Below are positions 16,245-24,454 of a stretch of 30,578 nt of DNA, piece after piece (the first letter of the stretch is position 1; each line of letters opens with the position of its first letter). A program made the translations under genes and the position numbers. Below the pieces are notes generated by a model that made no database searches, was not told where the DNA came from, and saw only the letters and a list, made by a program, of their open reading frames with translations. Origin of the DNA: Candidatus Aerophobota bacterium (GTDB lineage: Bacteria > Aerophobota > Aerophobia > Aerophobales > B3-G15); NCBI GenBank assembly GCA_030615365.1, contig JAUWZM010000027.1:1-30578 (forward strand). The letters are read 5' to 3'.

Positions 16245-16278
16245 GAGATTTAAAAAAGAGTAGGCAAAGGAGGCAACG

Positions 16279-17424
16279 TTGAAAAGTGCAAGGAGAAAAA
16301 TTTGGATTTTAATGATTGTGCTCATAATACCAGCCCTGTTATACACTTCAACATATTCCTCAAGCAATTCAGAGTCCACAACTTCAGCCTCCCCGGGAGT
16401 AAAAAGGGAGCCTTACTTGCGGGAAGCTATGTTCTATAAGGTTTTAGGTGACGGCAAAGTCCAGTGTCAGATGTGTTTCAGGAAATGCATAATTCCTGAA
16501 GGCAGAAGGGGCTTTTGCAGGAACAGGGAGAACCGTGGAGGGAAATTATACAGCATTGTTTACGCTCGACCCTCTGCTGTGCATATAGACCCTATAGAGA
16601 AAGAGCCTCAGTACCATTTTTTGCCGGGCTCAGAAATCCTATGCATAGGTACTGCGGGCTGTAATTTTAGATGTCGTCATTGCCATAATTGGCACCTTTC
16701 CCAGCGTTCAATTGAAGAGATGGAATATGTGTATGATCTTATGCCCGAAAAGGTGGTAGAGCTCGCCTTAAGAAAGAAAATTCCTACAATCTCCTTTACC
16801 TATAATGAGCCTACTTCTTTCTATGAGTATGTTTATGATATTGCTAAACTGGCTAAGAAAAAAGGGCTGAGGATTATCTGGCACTCCAACGGAGCGCTTA
16901 ACCCCGCCCCTTTAAAGGAACTCCTTGGATACACAGATGGGATAACCATAGATTTAAAGGGCTTTTCTCAAAGAGCCTACGACAATTCCTCCGCACAATT
17001 AGAACCCGTGCTAAGGACCTTAAAGATCATCAGGGAGGAAGGCAAATGGCTGGAGATCGTAAACTTGGTCATTCCCACAATAAACGATGACCTGGAGGAA
17101 ATCAGGAAGATGTGCATCTGGATCAAGGATAATTTGGGAGTGGATGTCCCGTTGCACTTTTCCAGATTTTTCCCTGCCTACAGACTGACTCAGCTACCTC
17201 CTACACCCATCTCTACATTGGAAAAAGCTTATCAGGTTGCCAGAGAGGTAGGTTTGAATTACGTAAGCATCGGCAATGTTCCCGGTCACGAGTATAACTC
17301 CACCTTTTGCCCGAAATGCGGGAGGAAATTGATATATCGCACTCACTTTATGGTATTAGGCAATGACATAAAGGATGGGAAGTGTAAATTTTGCGGGCAT
17401 GAAATTCCCGGCATCTGGAGGTAG
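16279..17424 (+). CDS. AmmeMemoRadiSam-type radical SAM enzyme with N-terminal export signal or anchor
   Basis: A 381 aa AmrS-family radical SAM protein. The 4Fe-4S motif is CNFRCRHC (C128, C132, C135). An N-terminal cysteine cluster (VQCQMCFRKCIIPEGRRGFC) and a C-terminal zinc-ribbon pair (CPKC, CKFC) are typical of the family. IDPIEKEPQYHFLPGS and SFTYNEPTSFYEY are also characteristic. Unusually, about 50 extra residues precede the conserved core: SARRKIWILMIVLIIPALLY followed by a Ser/Thr-rich linker. This looks like a membrane anchor or a twin-arginine-like signal (RRKIW). The start is TTG at 16279, fixed by SD AAAGGAGG five bases upstream. The usual AmmeMemoRadiSam partners (Memo and AMMECR1) are not next to it; membrane redox genes follow instead. 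The reaction is unknown. Confidence 0.85.
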   Translation: MKSARRKIWILMIVLIIPALLYTSTYSSSNSESTTSASPGVKREPYLREAMFYKVLGDGKVQCQMCFRKCIIPEGRRGFCRNRENRGGKLYSIVYARPSAVHIDPIEKEPQYHFLPGSEILCIGTAGCNFRCRHCHNWHLSQRSIEEMEYVYDLMPEKVVELALRKKIPTISFTYNEPTSFYEYVYDIAKLAKKKGLRIIWHSNGALNPAPLKELLGYTDGITIDLKGFSQRAYDNSSAQLEPVLRTLKIIREEGKWLEIVNLVIPTINDDLEEIRKMCIWIKDNLGVDVPLHFSRFFPAYRLTQLPPTPISTLEKAYQVAREVGLNYVSIGNVPGHEYNSTFCPKCGRKLIYRTHFMVLGNDIKDGKCKFCGHEIPGIWR

Positions 17425-17507
17425 TTATGCATAAGAATATATTCCAGAGTGGGATTGGAACTCTTCTATTGGTTTGCTATCCTTAATTAAGCTAACTGTG
17501 GATAAAA

Positions 17508-19859
17508 ATGTTCTATTTATCACCTTTAGCGAGCTTAACGAGTCATATCTTGTTCATGAGAAGACGTTTCGTATTTGCTTTATTGATGCTGGGATTTAGT
17601 GGTATAGTTGCCCAGGTATTGCTTTTACGAGAAATACTTGTGATCTTTTACGGAAACGAGTTAACCATCGGCATTATCCTTGGAAACTGGCTTGTTACAG
17701 AGGCGATAGGTTCTTTCTTTTTAGGTAAAAAAATTGAGAAAATTAAGCTAAAATTAGAGGCATTCGTTGTTGTTCAACTACTTTTCTCACTTCTTTTTCC
17801 TTTAATGATTTATCTTACCCGAATTTTCAAAGAAGTGATGGGAATTGCTGTTGGTGAGGGTTTGGGTCTTTTACCTATTTTATATTGCTCTTTTATTATA
17901 CTTCTGCCGGTTAGCCTTCTTCACGGAGCATCATTTACCTTTGCCTGCAAAATACATTCTGAAATTACTCAAAAAAAGGCAACTTCCATTGGCAGAGTCT
18001 ATGTCTACGAAACCCTGGGGGTCCTTATAGGCGGGATTGCCTTTACTTATCTTTTGATCCCCTATCTTCGTTCCTTTCAGATATCCCTGGGGCTTGGATT
18101 GTTAAATATTGTTGTGTGCTTAGGTTTATTGGGTAAATTTTGGCAGGTGCAACAGCCAAAATTCAAAAAATTCTTGAGCGGTGCCTCGGTAATATTTTTA
18201 GGAATATTTCTCTTCTCACTTATTGGTCCATCAGCAGATAGATTGCATCATCTTTCCATTAATCAGCAATGGAAGGTGGGGAAAATAGCCCATTACCAGA
18301 ATTCCATTTATGGAAACATCGTGGTGATAAAGAAGGGTGAGCAATATACCTTCTTCTTCGATGGCATTCCCATTATCACCACTCCCCTTCCAGATGTAAC
18401 CTACAGCGAGGATTTTGTCCATCTATCTTTACTTTCTCATCCCCAGCCTGAGGAGATCTTAGTTATCAGCGGTGGGGCTGGTGGAGTCATAAATGAGATA
18501 CTAAAACACAAAATAAAAAGGATTGATTATGCTGAACTTGACCCGGTGCTTGTGAAAACGGTCCAGAAATTTTCTACCCCTCTTACGGAAAGAGAATTAA
18601 ATCATCCCCGAGTAAATATCAAATATGTAGATGGTAGATATTTTGTTAAAAAAACCACTCATGAATACGATGTGGTTCTCATAGGTATATCCGAACTTTC
18701 CAATCTACAGGTAAATAGGTTGGCAACTGAAGAATTTTTCACAATGGTCAAAAATATTTTAAAAGAAAAGGGTATCTTAGCCATCACCTCTCCAGGCTCT
18801 TTGACCTATTTAAATAAGGAGCTGATAAATCTCAATGTCTGCATTCTTAATACCCTTAAAGGGGTTTACCCTTGGGTGAAAATAATTCCCGGAGATTTTA
18901 ATCTCTTCCTGTCCTCAGTCTCCCCTCAAATTTCCCAGGTGAACTCTTCTTTGCTTATAAAAAGGTTAAAAGAGCGCCAACTTAAGACATTTTCTCTAAC
19001 CTCTTACTATATCCAATATAGATTACACCAGAGATGGCTGGATTGGTTTTTGAATTCTTTAGCCGCTGGTAAAGAAACTACTACCGGTAACAAAGCGAAG
19101 ATTAATAAAGATTTTCATCCTTTGGGCACTTTCTATAGCTTGGCTTACTGGAATGCTCTTTTTTCTCCCTGGGGACAAAGATTATTTAAATGGCTTGAGA
19201 AGATAAGCCTGAGCTTCTTCTTTATAGCCCTAAGTATATTTGGCTTGCTGTTTCTCTTGTTTGGATATAGAAATGTGAGGCTGCGGAAGGCAACTATTCC
19301 CTTTGCCATTATTTCCACTGGCTTTGCCGGGATGATGTTTAATTTAATCTTAATTTTTGCTTTCCAGGTGCTTTATGGATACCTCTATTACTGGATAGGA
19401 CTTTTAACGAGCATTTTTATGGCAGGGGCAGGGGCTGGTGGACTGTTAGTTACACGTTCATTGGAGAAGGTTAAAAAAGACCTTTCCTATTTTTCAACAC
19501 TGGAGGCCTCTATAATAGTCCTGTCTCTTCTTTTTCCCTTTATCTTCCTTCAAGCAGGCCCTTACTTTGGCGAATTTTTCTCTCCAACAATCTTTTTGAT
19601 TTTGTGTTTTACCTCCGGGTTTTTGATCGGGGCAGAGTTTCCTTTAGCTAACAAAATACATTTAAAAACCTCTCCCAATTTAAGTGGCACTGTGGGTCTG
19701 CTTTACTCTGGCGACCTTTTAGGCGGCTGGTTAGGAGGAATTATTGGTGGAGTAGCACTTTTAGTTGTTTTAGGCCTGTGGAAAACCTGTCTCATCATAG
19801 CTTACCTTAAAATAATCAGTCTAATTATACTGATAGCCTTGGGCAGGAGACTAAAATGA
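17508..19859 (+). CDS. Multi-pass membrane protein with central spermidine-synthase-like domain
   Basis: 783 aa. About seven hydrophobic helices (LLMLGFSGIVAQVLLLREIL onward) lead into a spermine/spermidine-synthase-like Rossmann domain at about residues 255-435, followed by about eight more helices. The Rossmann domain keeps HYQNSIYGNIVV, VISGGAGGVINEILKH and YAELDPVLV with the acidic cofactor residue. The polyamine synthase GGGDG aspartate is alanine, and the catalytic DSSDP-type segment reads IGISELSNLQVNR, so true aminopropyl transfer is doubtful. Such membrane fusions are widespread and uncharacterised. ATG 17508 is used; ATG 17556 (MRRRFVFALL) is an alternative. It overlaps the next gene by ATGA. 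Confidence 0.85.
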   Translation: MFYLSPLASLTSHILFMRRRFVFALLMLGFSGIVAQVLLLREILVIFYGNELTIGIILGNWLVTEAIGSFFLGKKIEKIKLKLEAFVVVQLLFSLLFPLMIYLTRIFKEVMGIAVGEGLGLLPILYCSFIILLPVSLLHGASFTFACKIHSEITQKKATSIGRVYVYETLGVLIGGIAFTYLLIPYLRSFQISLGLGLLNIVVCLGLLGKFWQVQQPKFKKFLSGASVIFLGIFLFSLIGPSADRLHHLSINQQWKVGKIAHYQNSIYGNIVVIKKGEQYTFFFDGIPIITTPLPDVTYSEDFVHLSLLSHPQPEEILVISGGAGGVINEILKHKIKRIDYAELDPVLVKTVQKFSTPLTERELNHPRVNIKYVDGRYFVKKTTHEYDVVLIGISELSNLQVNRLATEEFFTMVKNILKEKGILAITSPGSLTYLNKELINLNVCILNTLKGVYPWVKIIPGDFNLFLSSVSPQISQVNSSLLIKRLKERQLKTFSLTSYYIQYRLHQRWLDWFLNSLAAGKETTTGNKAKINKDFHPLGTFYSLAYWNALFSPWGQRLFKWLEKISLSFFFIALSIFGLLFLLFGYRNVRLRKATIPFAIISTGFAGMMFNLILIFAFQVLYGYLYYWIGLLTSIFMAGAGAGGLLVTRSLEKVKKDLSYFSTLEASIIVLSLLFPFIFLQAGPYFGEFFSPTIFLILCFTSGFLIGAEFPLANKIHLKTSPNLSGTVGLLYSGDLLGGWLGGIIGGVALLVVLGLWKTCLIIAYLKIISLIILIALGRRLK

Positions 19860-20535
19860 AAATAGTAAATAAAAGCAGGAATCTATGGTTAATTTGCCTC
19901 CTGTTTATAGCAGGCATTTTTCTTATATCAGGCTATGTTTGTGACTTACCGAAAAAAGAGTCTGCCTCTTATAAGCCCTCAAAAAATAAATATGAGATTG
20001 GCCGTCTCTATGTAGATACTGAAAAAAGTGAGATACACTGTACTGGCCAAGTTGTAAAAAGTAAAGGTTGGGTGCAGTTTCTCTTTTATGCCCATGGTTA
20101 TAAATGGCTTAAAGAAGAATCTGCCATTATAATTGATGCTGATCTGTCCTCTTTGCAAACTGCCATAGCGCTTCTGGATTGGAAACTCTGGCAGCGGCTC
20201 TGGGAGAAAAAAAACAGAGCTGATGATATCAAAGTTAAGCTCAGCTGGAGAAACAGAAACAGTATCTTAGCCACCAAATTGCTCAAAAAAGATGGTGATA
20301 TTCGATTCTCTGATCTTATATTTGTTGGCTCTCCTTATTTTGATGAGACAGTTATTGGAGGCGGTTTTAGTGGGCCCTGTAGCCGCTGTCCTTTATTTAC
20401 CTTAGAAGAAAAGGTCCTGCGCAAACAATTTATAAGGCCTTCCAAGAAGTCCGGGTATTTTCTTGATGAAGATCTTATACCCCCTGAGGGAACTTATCTT
20501 AAGATAACTATTAAATTGCCAGAGGAAATTGATGA
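19856..20535 (+). CDS. YdjY-like anchored extracytoplasmic protein with CxxC
   Basis: A 227 aa protein whose coding region ends with TAA at 20539. An N-terminal hydrophobic segment (LWLICLLFIAGIFLISGYVC) acts as signal or anchor; the cysteine is a poor lipobox match. The core IGRLYVDTEKSEIHCTGQVV, GWVQFLFYAHGYKWLKEESA and LQTAIALLDWKLW resembles YdjY-domain proteins, which are often linked to iron-sulfur electron-transfer genes and lack a known reaction. GGFSGPCSRCPLFTL contains a CxxC that could be redox active or bind metal. It is translationally coupled to the spermidine-synthase-like gene upstream (ATGA) and overlaps the DsbD-like gene downstream by 8 bases. The family call is from memory of motifs and moderately sure. 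Confidence 0.68.
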
Positions 20536-21176
20536 CTAAACTCATACAACTATTTGTAATTGGACTTATCTCATCTTTCTCAACTTGTCTGCTTTTTTGC
20601 TCCCCACTTATTGTCGGATATATAGGGACAACCAGAAAAAGTTGGTCTTCCGGGCTTAAAACAGCATCCCTCATCTTAGCTTCTCGGCTGGCCGGTTTTA
20701 TCATTCTGGGCCTGTTGGCATCTATGGCCGGGCGATTGCTATTGGATTGGCTAATTGGAGTAAAGAGAATTTCATTTGCTCTGGGTGGGTTGTTAATTGT
20801 ATCCTTAGGGGTAATAATCATTGTTGGTCAGCAGCCCAAGAATCCCCTCTGTAAAATTATAGGTAAGATAAAAAGGATTTCCACTCCTGGGAACCCTATC
20901 TTTCTTGGTCTGCTTATGGCATTTTTGCCCTGTGCCCCTCATCTGGTTTTGCTGGGGTTTGTAGCCCTTAGCGCAACTTCTATATACCAGGGAATGGCTT
21001 TGACTGCCGCCTTTGGTATAGGATCTTCTATCTTTCCTTTGATACTGGGTGCGGTAAGTGGTGAGCTTTCCCGAATCACCTTTTCCAAAGGCTGGATAGA
21101 TATCGGATTTAGAATTTTCTGTGGTGGGCTGATAACAGCTATAGGTTTACAATTGCTTATAGGTGTAATATTATAA
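20532..21176 (+). CDS. DsbD/CcdA-like (TauE/SafE-type annotated) membrane protein
   Basis: A 214 aa integral membrane protein with about six helices. FSTCLLFCSPLIVGYIG in helix 1 and MAFLPCAPHLVLLGF in the second half resemble the paired Cys-Pro motifs by which DsbD/CcdA carry reducing equivalents across the membrane. The symmetrical half-repeat layout supports this. The start is ATG 20532 after GAGG at 20522-20525, overlapping the YdjY-like stop. Coupled to a protein with an external CxxC, it is well placed to reduce that pair. A urease-accessory-like (UreH/TauE) transporter is the alternative reading, but the cysteines argue for thiol transfer. Confidence 0.72.
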   Translation: MTKLIQLFVIGLISSFSTCLLFCSPLIVGYIGTTRKSWSSGLKTASLILASRLAGFIILGLLASMAGRLLLDWLIGVKRISFALGGLLIVSLGVIIIVGQQPKNPLCKIIGKIKRISTPGNPIFLGLLMAFLPCAPHLVLLGFVALSATSIYQGMALTAAFGIGSSIFPLILGAVSGELSRITFSKGWIDIGFRIFCGGLITAIGLQLLIGVIL

Positions 21177-21272
21177 ATAAAGTTGCCGGATTTAGAACAG
21201 AGAAGAAGTTGAACCCAGCAAGGTATAAAATTTGCCTTAAGCACCGGAGAGAAAGCAAAGGAGAATAACAAA

Positions 21273-21314
21273 ATGACATACTTTCCCGCTATGGGAAAGT
21301 TAAAAAGGAGATGA
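21273..21314 (+). promoter_or_regulatory. Leader ORF and hairpin before the B12-domain radical SAM gene
   Basis: A 13-codon ORF (MTYFPAMGKLKRR) is led by SD AAAGGAG and ends in TGA at 21312-21314. It contains a perfect 8-bp hairpin, ACTTTCCC / GGGAAAGT (21280-21287 with 21293-21300, loop GCTAT). The downstream SD (AAAAAGGAG, 21302-21310) lies in its last codons, so translation of the leader could control access to it. Confidence 0.4.
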
Positions 21315-21319
21315 AGAAG

Positions 21320-22600
21320 ATGAAAATTGATCTGGTGAGAGTTACTCATGAGAGGACCCGACCCTGGCAAGTGTTCCTGAGAACCTTGACTTTACCAACT
21401 TTAGCCACCCTGACTCCCCCGAGCATCAAGGTGAAGATAATCGATGAGAGAACAGAGTCAATAAACTACGAAAGCGATGCTGATCTTATCGGTCTCACTT
21501 ATTTAACGGCCGATGCACCCCGGGCCTATGGAATTGCTGATGAATTCAGGAAAAGAGGTAAATTTGTGGTCATGGGAGGTCCCCATGCTTCCATTCTTCC
21601 TGAGGAAGCTATCCATCATACAGATAGTGTAGTAATCGGAGAAGCAGAGCCTGTATGGCAGGATTTGCTTCACGATTTTCAAAAAGGATCACCAAAGAAA
21701 TTCTACCAATCAAAAACTCTTGTGAAGATGGAAGGCCTTCCCCTTCCTCGAAGGAATCTGGTGAAATGCCGGGGGTTTACCACTATTGAAATGGTTGAAG
21801 CCAGTCGAGGCTGCCCCTTTAACTGCGATTTCTGTTATATGCCCACTCTTTTCGGCAGAAGTTATCGTTTGAGACCAATTGAGGATGTAATAAAAGAAAT
21901 ACGAACTCTAAAGAAGCCTCAACTGTCTTTTACCGATGATAACCTGGTAGGAAACCCGGATCATGCCAAAGATTTATTCAAAAAATTAGTTCCTCTGCGA
22001 AAAAAATGGTTTGGCAATTTCTCTTTAGCCAGAGTCGATAACACCCCTCTCTTAAAACTGGCTGCTCAAAGCGGATGCACAAGAATGGGTTTGGGATTTG
22101 AATCCGTGTCCCAGAAAAGCCTGGACGGGGTAAGTAAAAGCTTCAACAGGGTGAAGGATTATGAAGAGATAATCAAGAAGATACATGATCAGGGTATCAT
22201 CATAATTGGGTACTTTATGTTTGGATTCGATGAAGACGATATCTCTATTTTCCCTCGAACGGTAGAGTTTATTGAGAAAAATTCAATTGATCGACCCATA
22301 TTTTTTATTCTTACTCCTATTCCCAAGACCAGGCTCTATCAAAGACTTCTCACTGAAGGAAGAATTCTGAATAGAGGGGGGTTTCACGGAGATGGAACTC
22401 AAGCAGTGTTTCGTCCCAAATTAATGACGGCAGACCAACTGGAGGAAGGTTACAGATGGGTCATCAATCAGGTGTATTCTCTCTCTTCCATTACGAGTCG
22501 ATGGCTCAAATCCTGTAAATATATTAATCCTTTTTATAGCCTTGCGTTGAATATTTCCGCAAAAGCGGAAGTAATCGGAAAAAATCAAAAAGGAAGGTAA
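21320..22600 (+). CDS. B12-binding-domain radical SAM protein
   Basis: About 426 aa. The N-terminal 130 residues form a cobalamin-binding-type Rossmann fold (IGLTYLTADAPRAYGIADEF, VVMGGPHASILPEEA, VIGEAE) but lack the DxHxxG histidine motif, so any cobalamin would be bound base-off. The radical SAM motif is SRGCPFNCDFCYMP (C165, C169, C172), followed by FTDDNLVGNP and LGFESVSQKSL of the Elp3/MiaB-like barrel. The family includes methylases, hopanoid and bacteriochlorophyll enzymes and many unknowns; the substrate is unknown. ATG 21320 is preferred to 21311 because the SD directly abuts 21311 but lies 9 bases from 21320. It is separated by 143 bases from the membrane cluster upstream and may or may not belong to it. 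Confidence 0.88.
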   Translation: MKIDLVRVTHERTRPWQVFLRTLTLPTLATLTPPSIKVKIIDERTESINYESDADLIGLTYLTADAPRAYGIADEFRKRGKFVVMGGPHASILPEEAIHHTDSVVIGEAEPVWQDLLHDFQKGSPKKFYQSKTLVKMEGLPLPRRNLVKCRGFTTIEMVEASRGCPFNCDFCYMPTLFGRSYRLRPIEDVIKEIRTLKKPQLSFTDDNLVGNPDHAKDLFKKLVPLRKKWFGNFSLARVDNTPLLKLAAQSGCTRMGLGFESVSQKSLDGVSKSFNRVKDYEEIIKKIHDQGIIIIGYFMFGFDEDDISIFPRTVEFIEKNSIDRPIFFILTPIPKTRLYQRLLTEGRILNRGGFHGDGTQAVFRPKLMTADQLEEGYRWVINQVYSLSSITSRWLKSCKYINPFYSLALNISAKAEVIGKNQKGR

Positions 22601-22606
22601 GAAACC

Positions 22607-22732
22607 ATGCGTAGGCCAAAATTATTTAAATGGTTCAGACCCTTAAAAAAAAGAGTACTATTGATGCGTGCGTTGACTTTTGGTAAAAAATCTTTATTAT
22701 TACATCAGAGTAATACCCCAGGGGGAAAATAA
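22607..22732 (+). CDS. Possible small basic protein, 41 aa
   Basis: Short ORF with SD AAGGAAGG about 9 bases before the ATG, immediately after the radical SAM gene. The product begins MRRPKLFKWFRPLKKRVLLM and is strongly basic, with no recognised family. It might be coupled to the gene before it. It could also be chance coding. The rest of the gap to 22805 shows nothing clear. Confidence 0.3.
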   Translation: MRRPKLFKWFRPLKKRVLLMRALTFGKKSLLLHQSNTPGGK

Positions 22733-22805
22733 CGCCTAAGATAACCAAGATAAGGACAGGTGAGTATTCAAAAAGATAAGAGAGCGTGCATGATGAGGAG
22801 GCTCA

Positions 22806-23141
22806 ATGGTTGCGATATGCGTAGAAGGCTTGACTAAAAAGTACAAAGATACCGAAGCTTTGAAAGGAGTGAATTTAAGAATAAAAGAAGGGGAATTCTA
22901 TAGCCTTATGGGGCCTAATGGCTCTGGAAAGACAACACTTGTTTCCACTATAGCCTCCGTTATCTCACCCACTACCGGAACAGTAAAAATCTATGGTAAA
23001 AAACCCGAGCAGACAAAAGAGTTGATAGGATATATCCCTCGGGAGAATTTTTCCTCCCCAATGCTTACTGGTAAAGAGAACTTAATTTACTTTGCGAAGC
23101 TCTTTGGCTACCCACAGAGATTCACCAAAGCCCTTTATTAA
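22806..23141 (+). pseudogene. Truncated ABC-2-type transporter ATPase (N-terminal half)
   Basis: 111 codons with a strong SD GAGGAGG. It reads as a normal ABC ATPase: LTKKYKDTEALKGVNLRIKE, Walker A GPNGSGKTT, then YIPRENFSSPMLTGKENLIY as the Q-loop region. It breaks after FAKLFGY, where PQRFTKALY and a stop replace the expected helical domain. The signature motif, Walker B and H-loop are missing, so it cannot hydrolyse ATP. The breakpoint falls on repeat copy C (ATTCACCAAAGCCCT). A C-terminal ATPase scrap lies far downstream at 28708-28809. Confidence 0.8.
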
Positions 23142-23151
23142 ACTAAACTGT
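23120..23151 (+). repeat. Short repeat copy C at ABC ATPase breakpoint
   Basis: Shares the exact 15-mer ATTCACCAAAGCCCT (23120-23134) with copy A, and a diverged continuation (TTATTAAACTAAACTGTGA against CTGTTGAATCTGAACTATGA). It begins just where homology to ABC ATPases is lost. Confidence 0.5.
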
Positions 23152-23254
23152 GAGTCTTGGTATAGAAAAAAGTAAACTATCAATACTGCTGTTTTTAAAA
23201 TATTTTTACCCTCCGGTGTTTAGAGATAGTTGGTAAAAAATAAGAAAGGGATGT

Positions 23255-24454
23255 ATGCCAAAAAGAATAAACAAAGCTGTGGTTATATCTGATCTTCACC
23301 TTGGTAAAGAAAATTCAATCCTTAATCCTACCTTCTTTTCCTGGACTTATATGAAAGAATTAGTCAGGCAAATGAGTAGTGTGGGAGTAATCGATGAACT
23401 TATTCTACTTGGAGACTTCGTAGATTTTTCATTAACAACTCTGAGGGAAGCATATAAAAATGCTCAGGAATTTTTTAACATAATAGGAAAACTTGAGAAC
23501 ATAAAAGAAATCATTTATATTCCAGGAAACCATGACCATCACCTCTGGATTGAGCTTGTGGAGACAAAAGATATTATTGAGAAGATAAGTAAAGGATACA
23601 TTCCTGCCCATATCGATACCTATGTGGAAAACATGGTAGATAGGACCTTTGGTAATAACGGAGAATCCATTTTTTTACATTCTTTACTCCCCTTACGTAA
23701 AGACGGAACAAAAATACAACTTAAAGTTAAGTATCCCCATCATTCAAGAGCATTCGGGGATAAGAAAAGACAGTATCTCTTTACGCATGGCCACTATTTA
23801 GAAGATATGTTTAAAGCCACTAATCTTCTATTGGAACCCAGCTCTCTTGCCGAACTTGAATCTTTCAACTGTTTATGGTTAGAAGGATTTTGGTATCATA
23901 TGGGACAATCGGGAAGATTCGCAGAGTTTATAAGCCAAGTCTTGGAAGAACTAAGAAACGGTACCTCAAAAACTGCTTCTTCGATTATAGTGAAAACACT
24001 TAATATTTTAGAGAAAAAATATAGGATCTTCTGGCTAAAAATTCCCTTGTTTAAGAAATTAATCATATGGTCTATAGGAAAAAAATTAAAAAACTTCAAT
24101 GCGAAGAAAAGAGCTCATCTTGCCGGATCTCCTTTCGATGAAAAACAAAGACTTCGAATAAAAGATTACATTGAAAAATTTATACTTAACCGATATACCC
24201 CCAAACAGGGGAGAAAACAGATACCTACACCATTTACATTTGTGTACGGCCATACACATAGACATTTTGATGGAGAAAGTGTATGGATAAACGGAATGCG
24301 CTATGATGTAGTAAACACAGGAGGCTGGTTTGCAAGGGAAGCGCAGGATAACGCCGGCATGTTGATCATTGATGAAAAAGGTCATCGTTGGCAAAACTTT
24401 TTCGAGAATTCTTCCTGTAAACTGGATGATTGTTGTGAAAAAAGAAGAATATGA
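23255..24454 (+). CDS. Calcineurin-like metallophosphoesterase
   Basis: A 399 aa binuclear-metal phosphoesterase. All five motif blocks are present: VVISDLHLGK at the N-terminus, LILLGDFVDF, IPGNHDHHLW, LFTHGHYLED and FVYGHTHRHFDG, followed by NTGGW. A long insert of about 130 residues between THGH and GHTH is mainly charged helix and is not in small family members such as YfcE. UDP-2,3-diacylglucosamine hydrolase-like or nuclease activity is possible, but the substrate cannot be assigned. SD GAAAGGG ends four bases before ATG 23255. The gene stands alone between decayed genes and may be part of an accessory module. Confidence 0.85.
   Translation: MPKRINKAVVISDLHLGKENSILNPTFFSWTYMKELVRQMSSVGVIDELILLGDFVDFSLTTLREAYKNAQEFFNIIGKLENIKEIIYIPGNHDHHLWIELVETKDIIEKISKGYIPAHIDTYVENMVDRTFGNNGESIFLHSLLPLRKDGTKIQLKVKYPHHSRAFGDKKRQYLFTHGHYLEDMFKATNLLLEPSSLAELESFNCLWLEGFWYHMGQSGRFAEFISQVLEELRNGTSKTASSIIVKTLNILEKKYRIFWLKIPLFKKLIIWSIGKKLKNFNAKKRAHLAGSPFDEKQRLRIKDYIEKFILNRYTPKQGRKQIPTPFTFVYGHTHRHFDGESVWINGMRYDVVNTGGWFAREAQDNAGMLIIDEKGHRWQNFFENSSCKLDDCCEKRRI

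Noticed and set aside
17508..19859. Genuine spermidine synthase (speE)
   Set aside because: Key aspartates are altered and the protein is a large membrane fusion, so the symbol is not justified.
21311..21319. Start of the B12-domain radical SAM gene at ATG 21311
   Set aside because: The SD touches this codon; ATG 21320 has proper spacing. Coupling from the leader ORF could still allow 21311.
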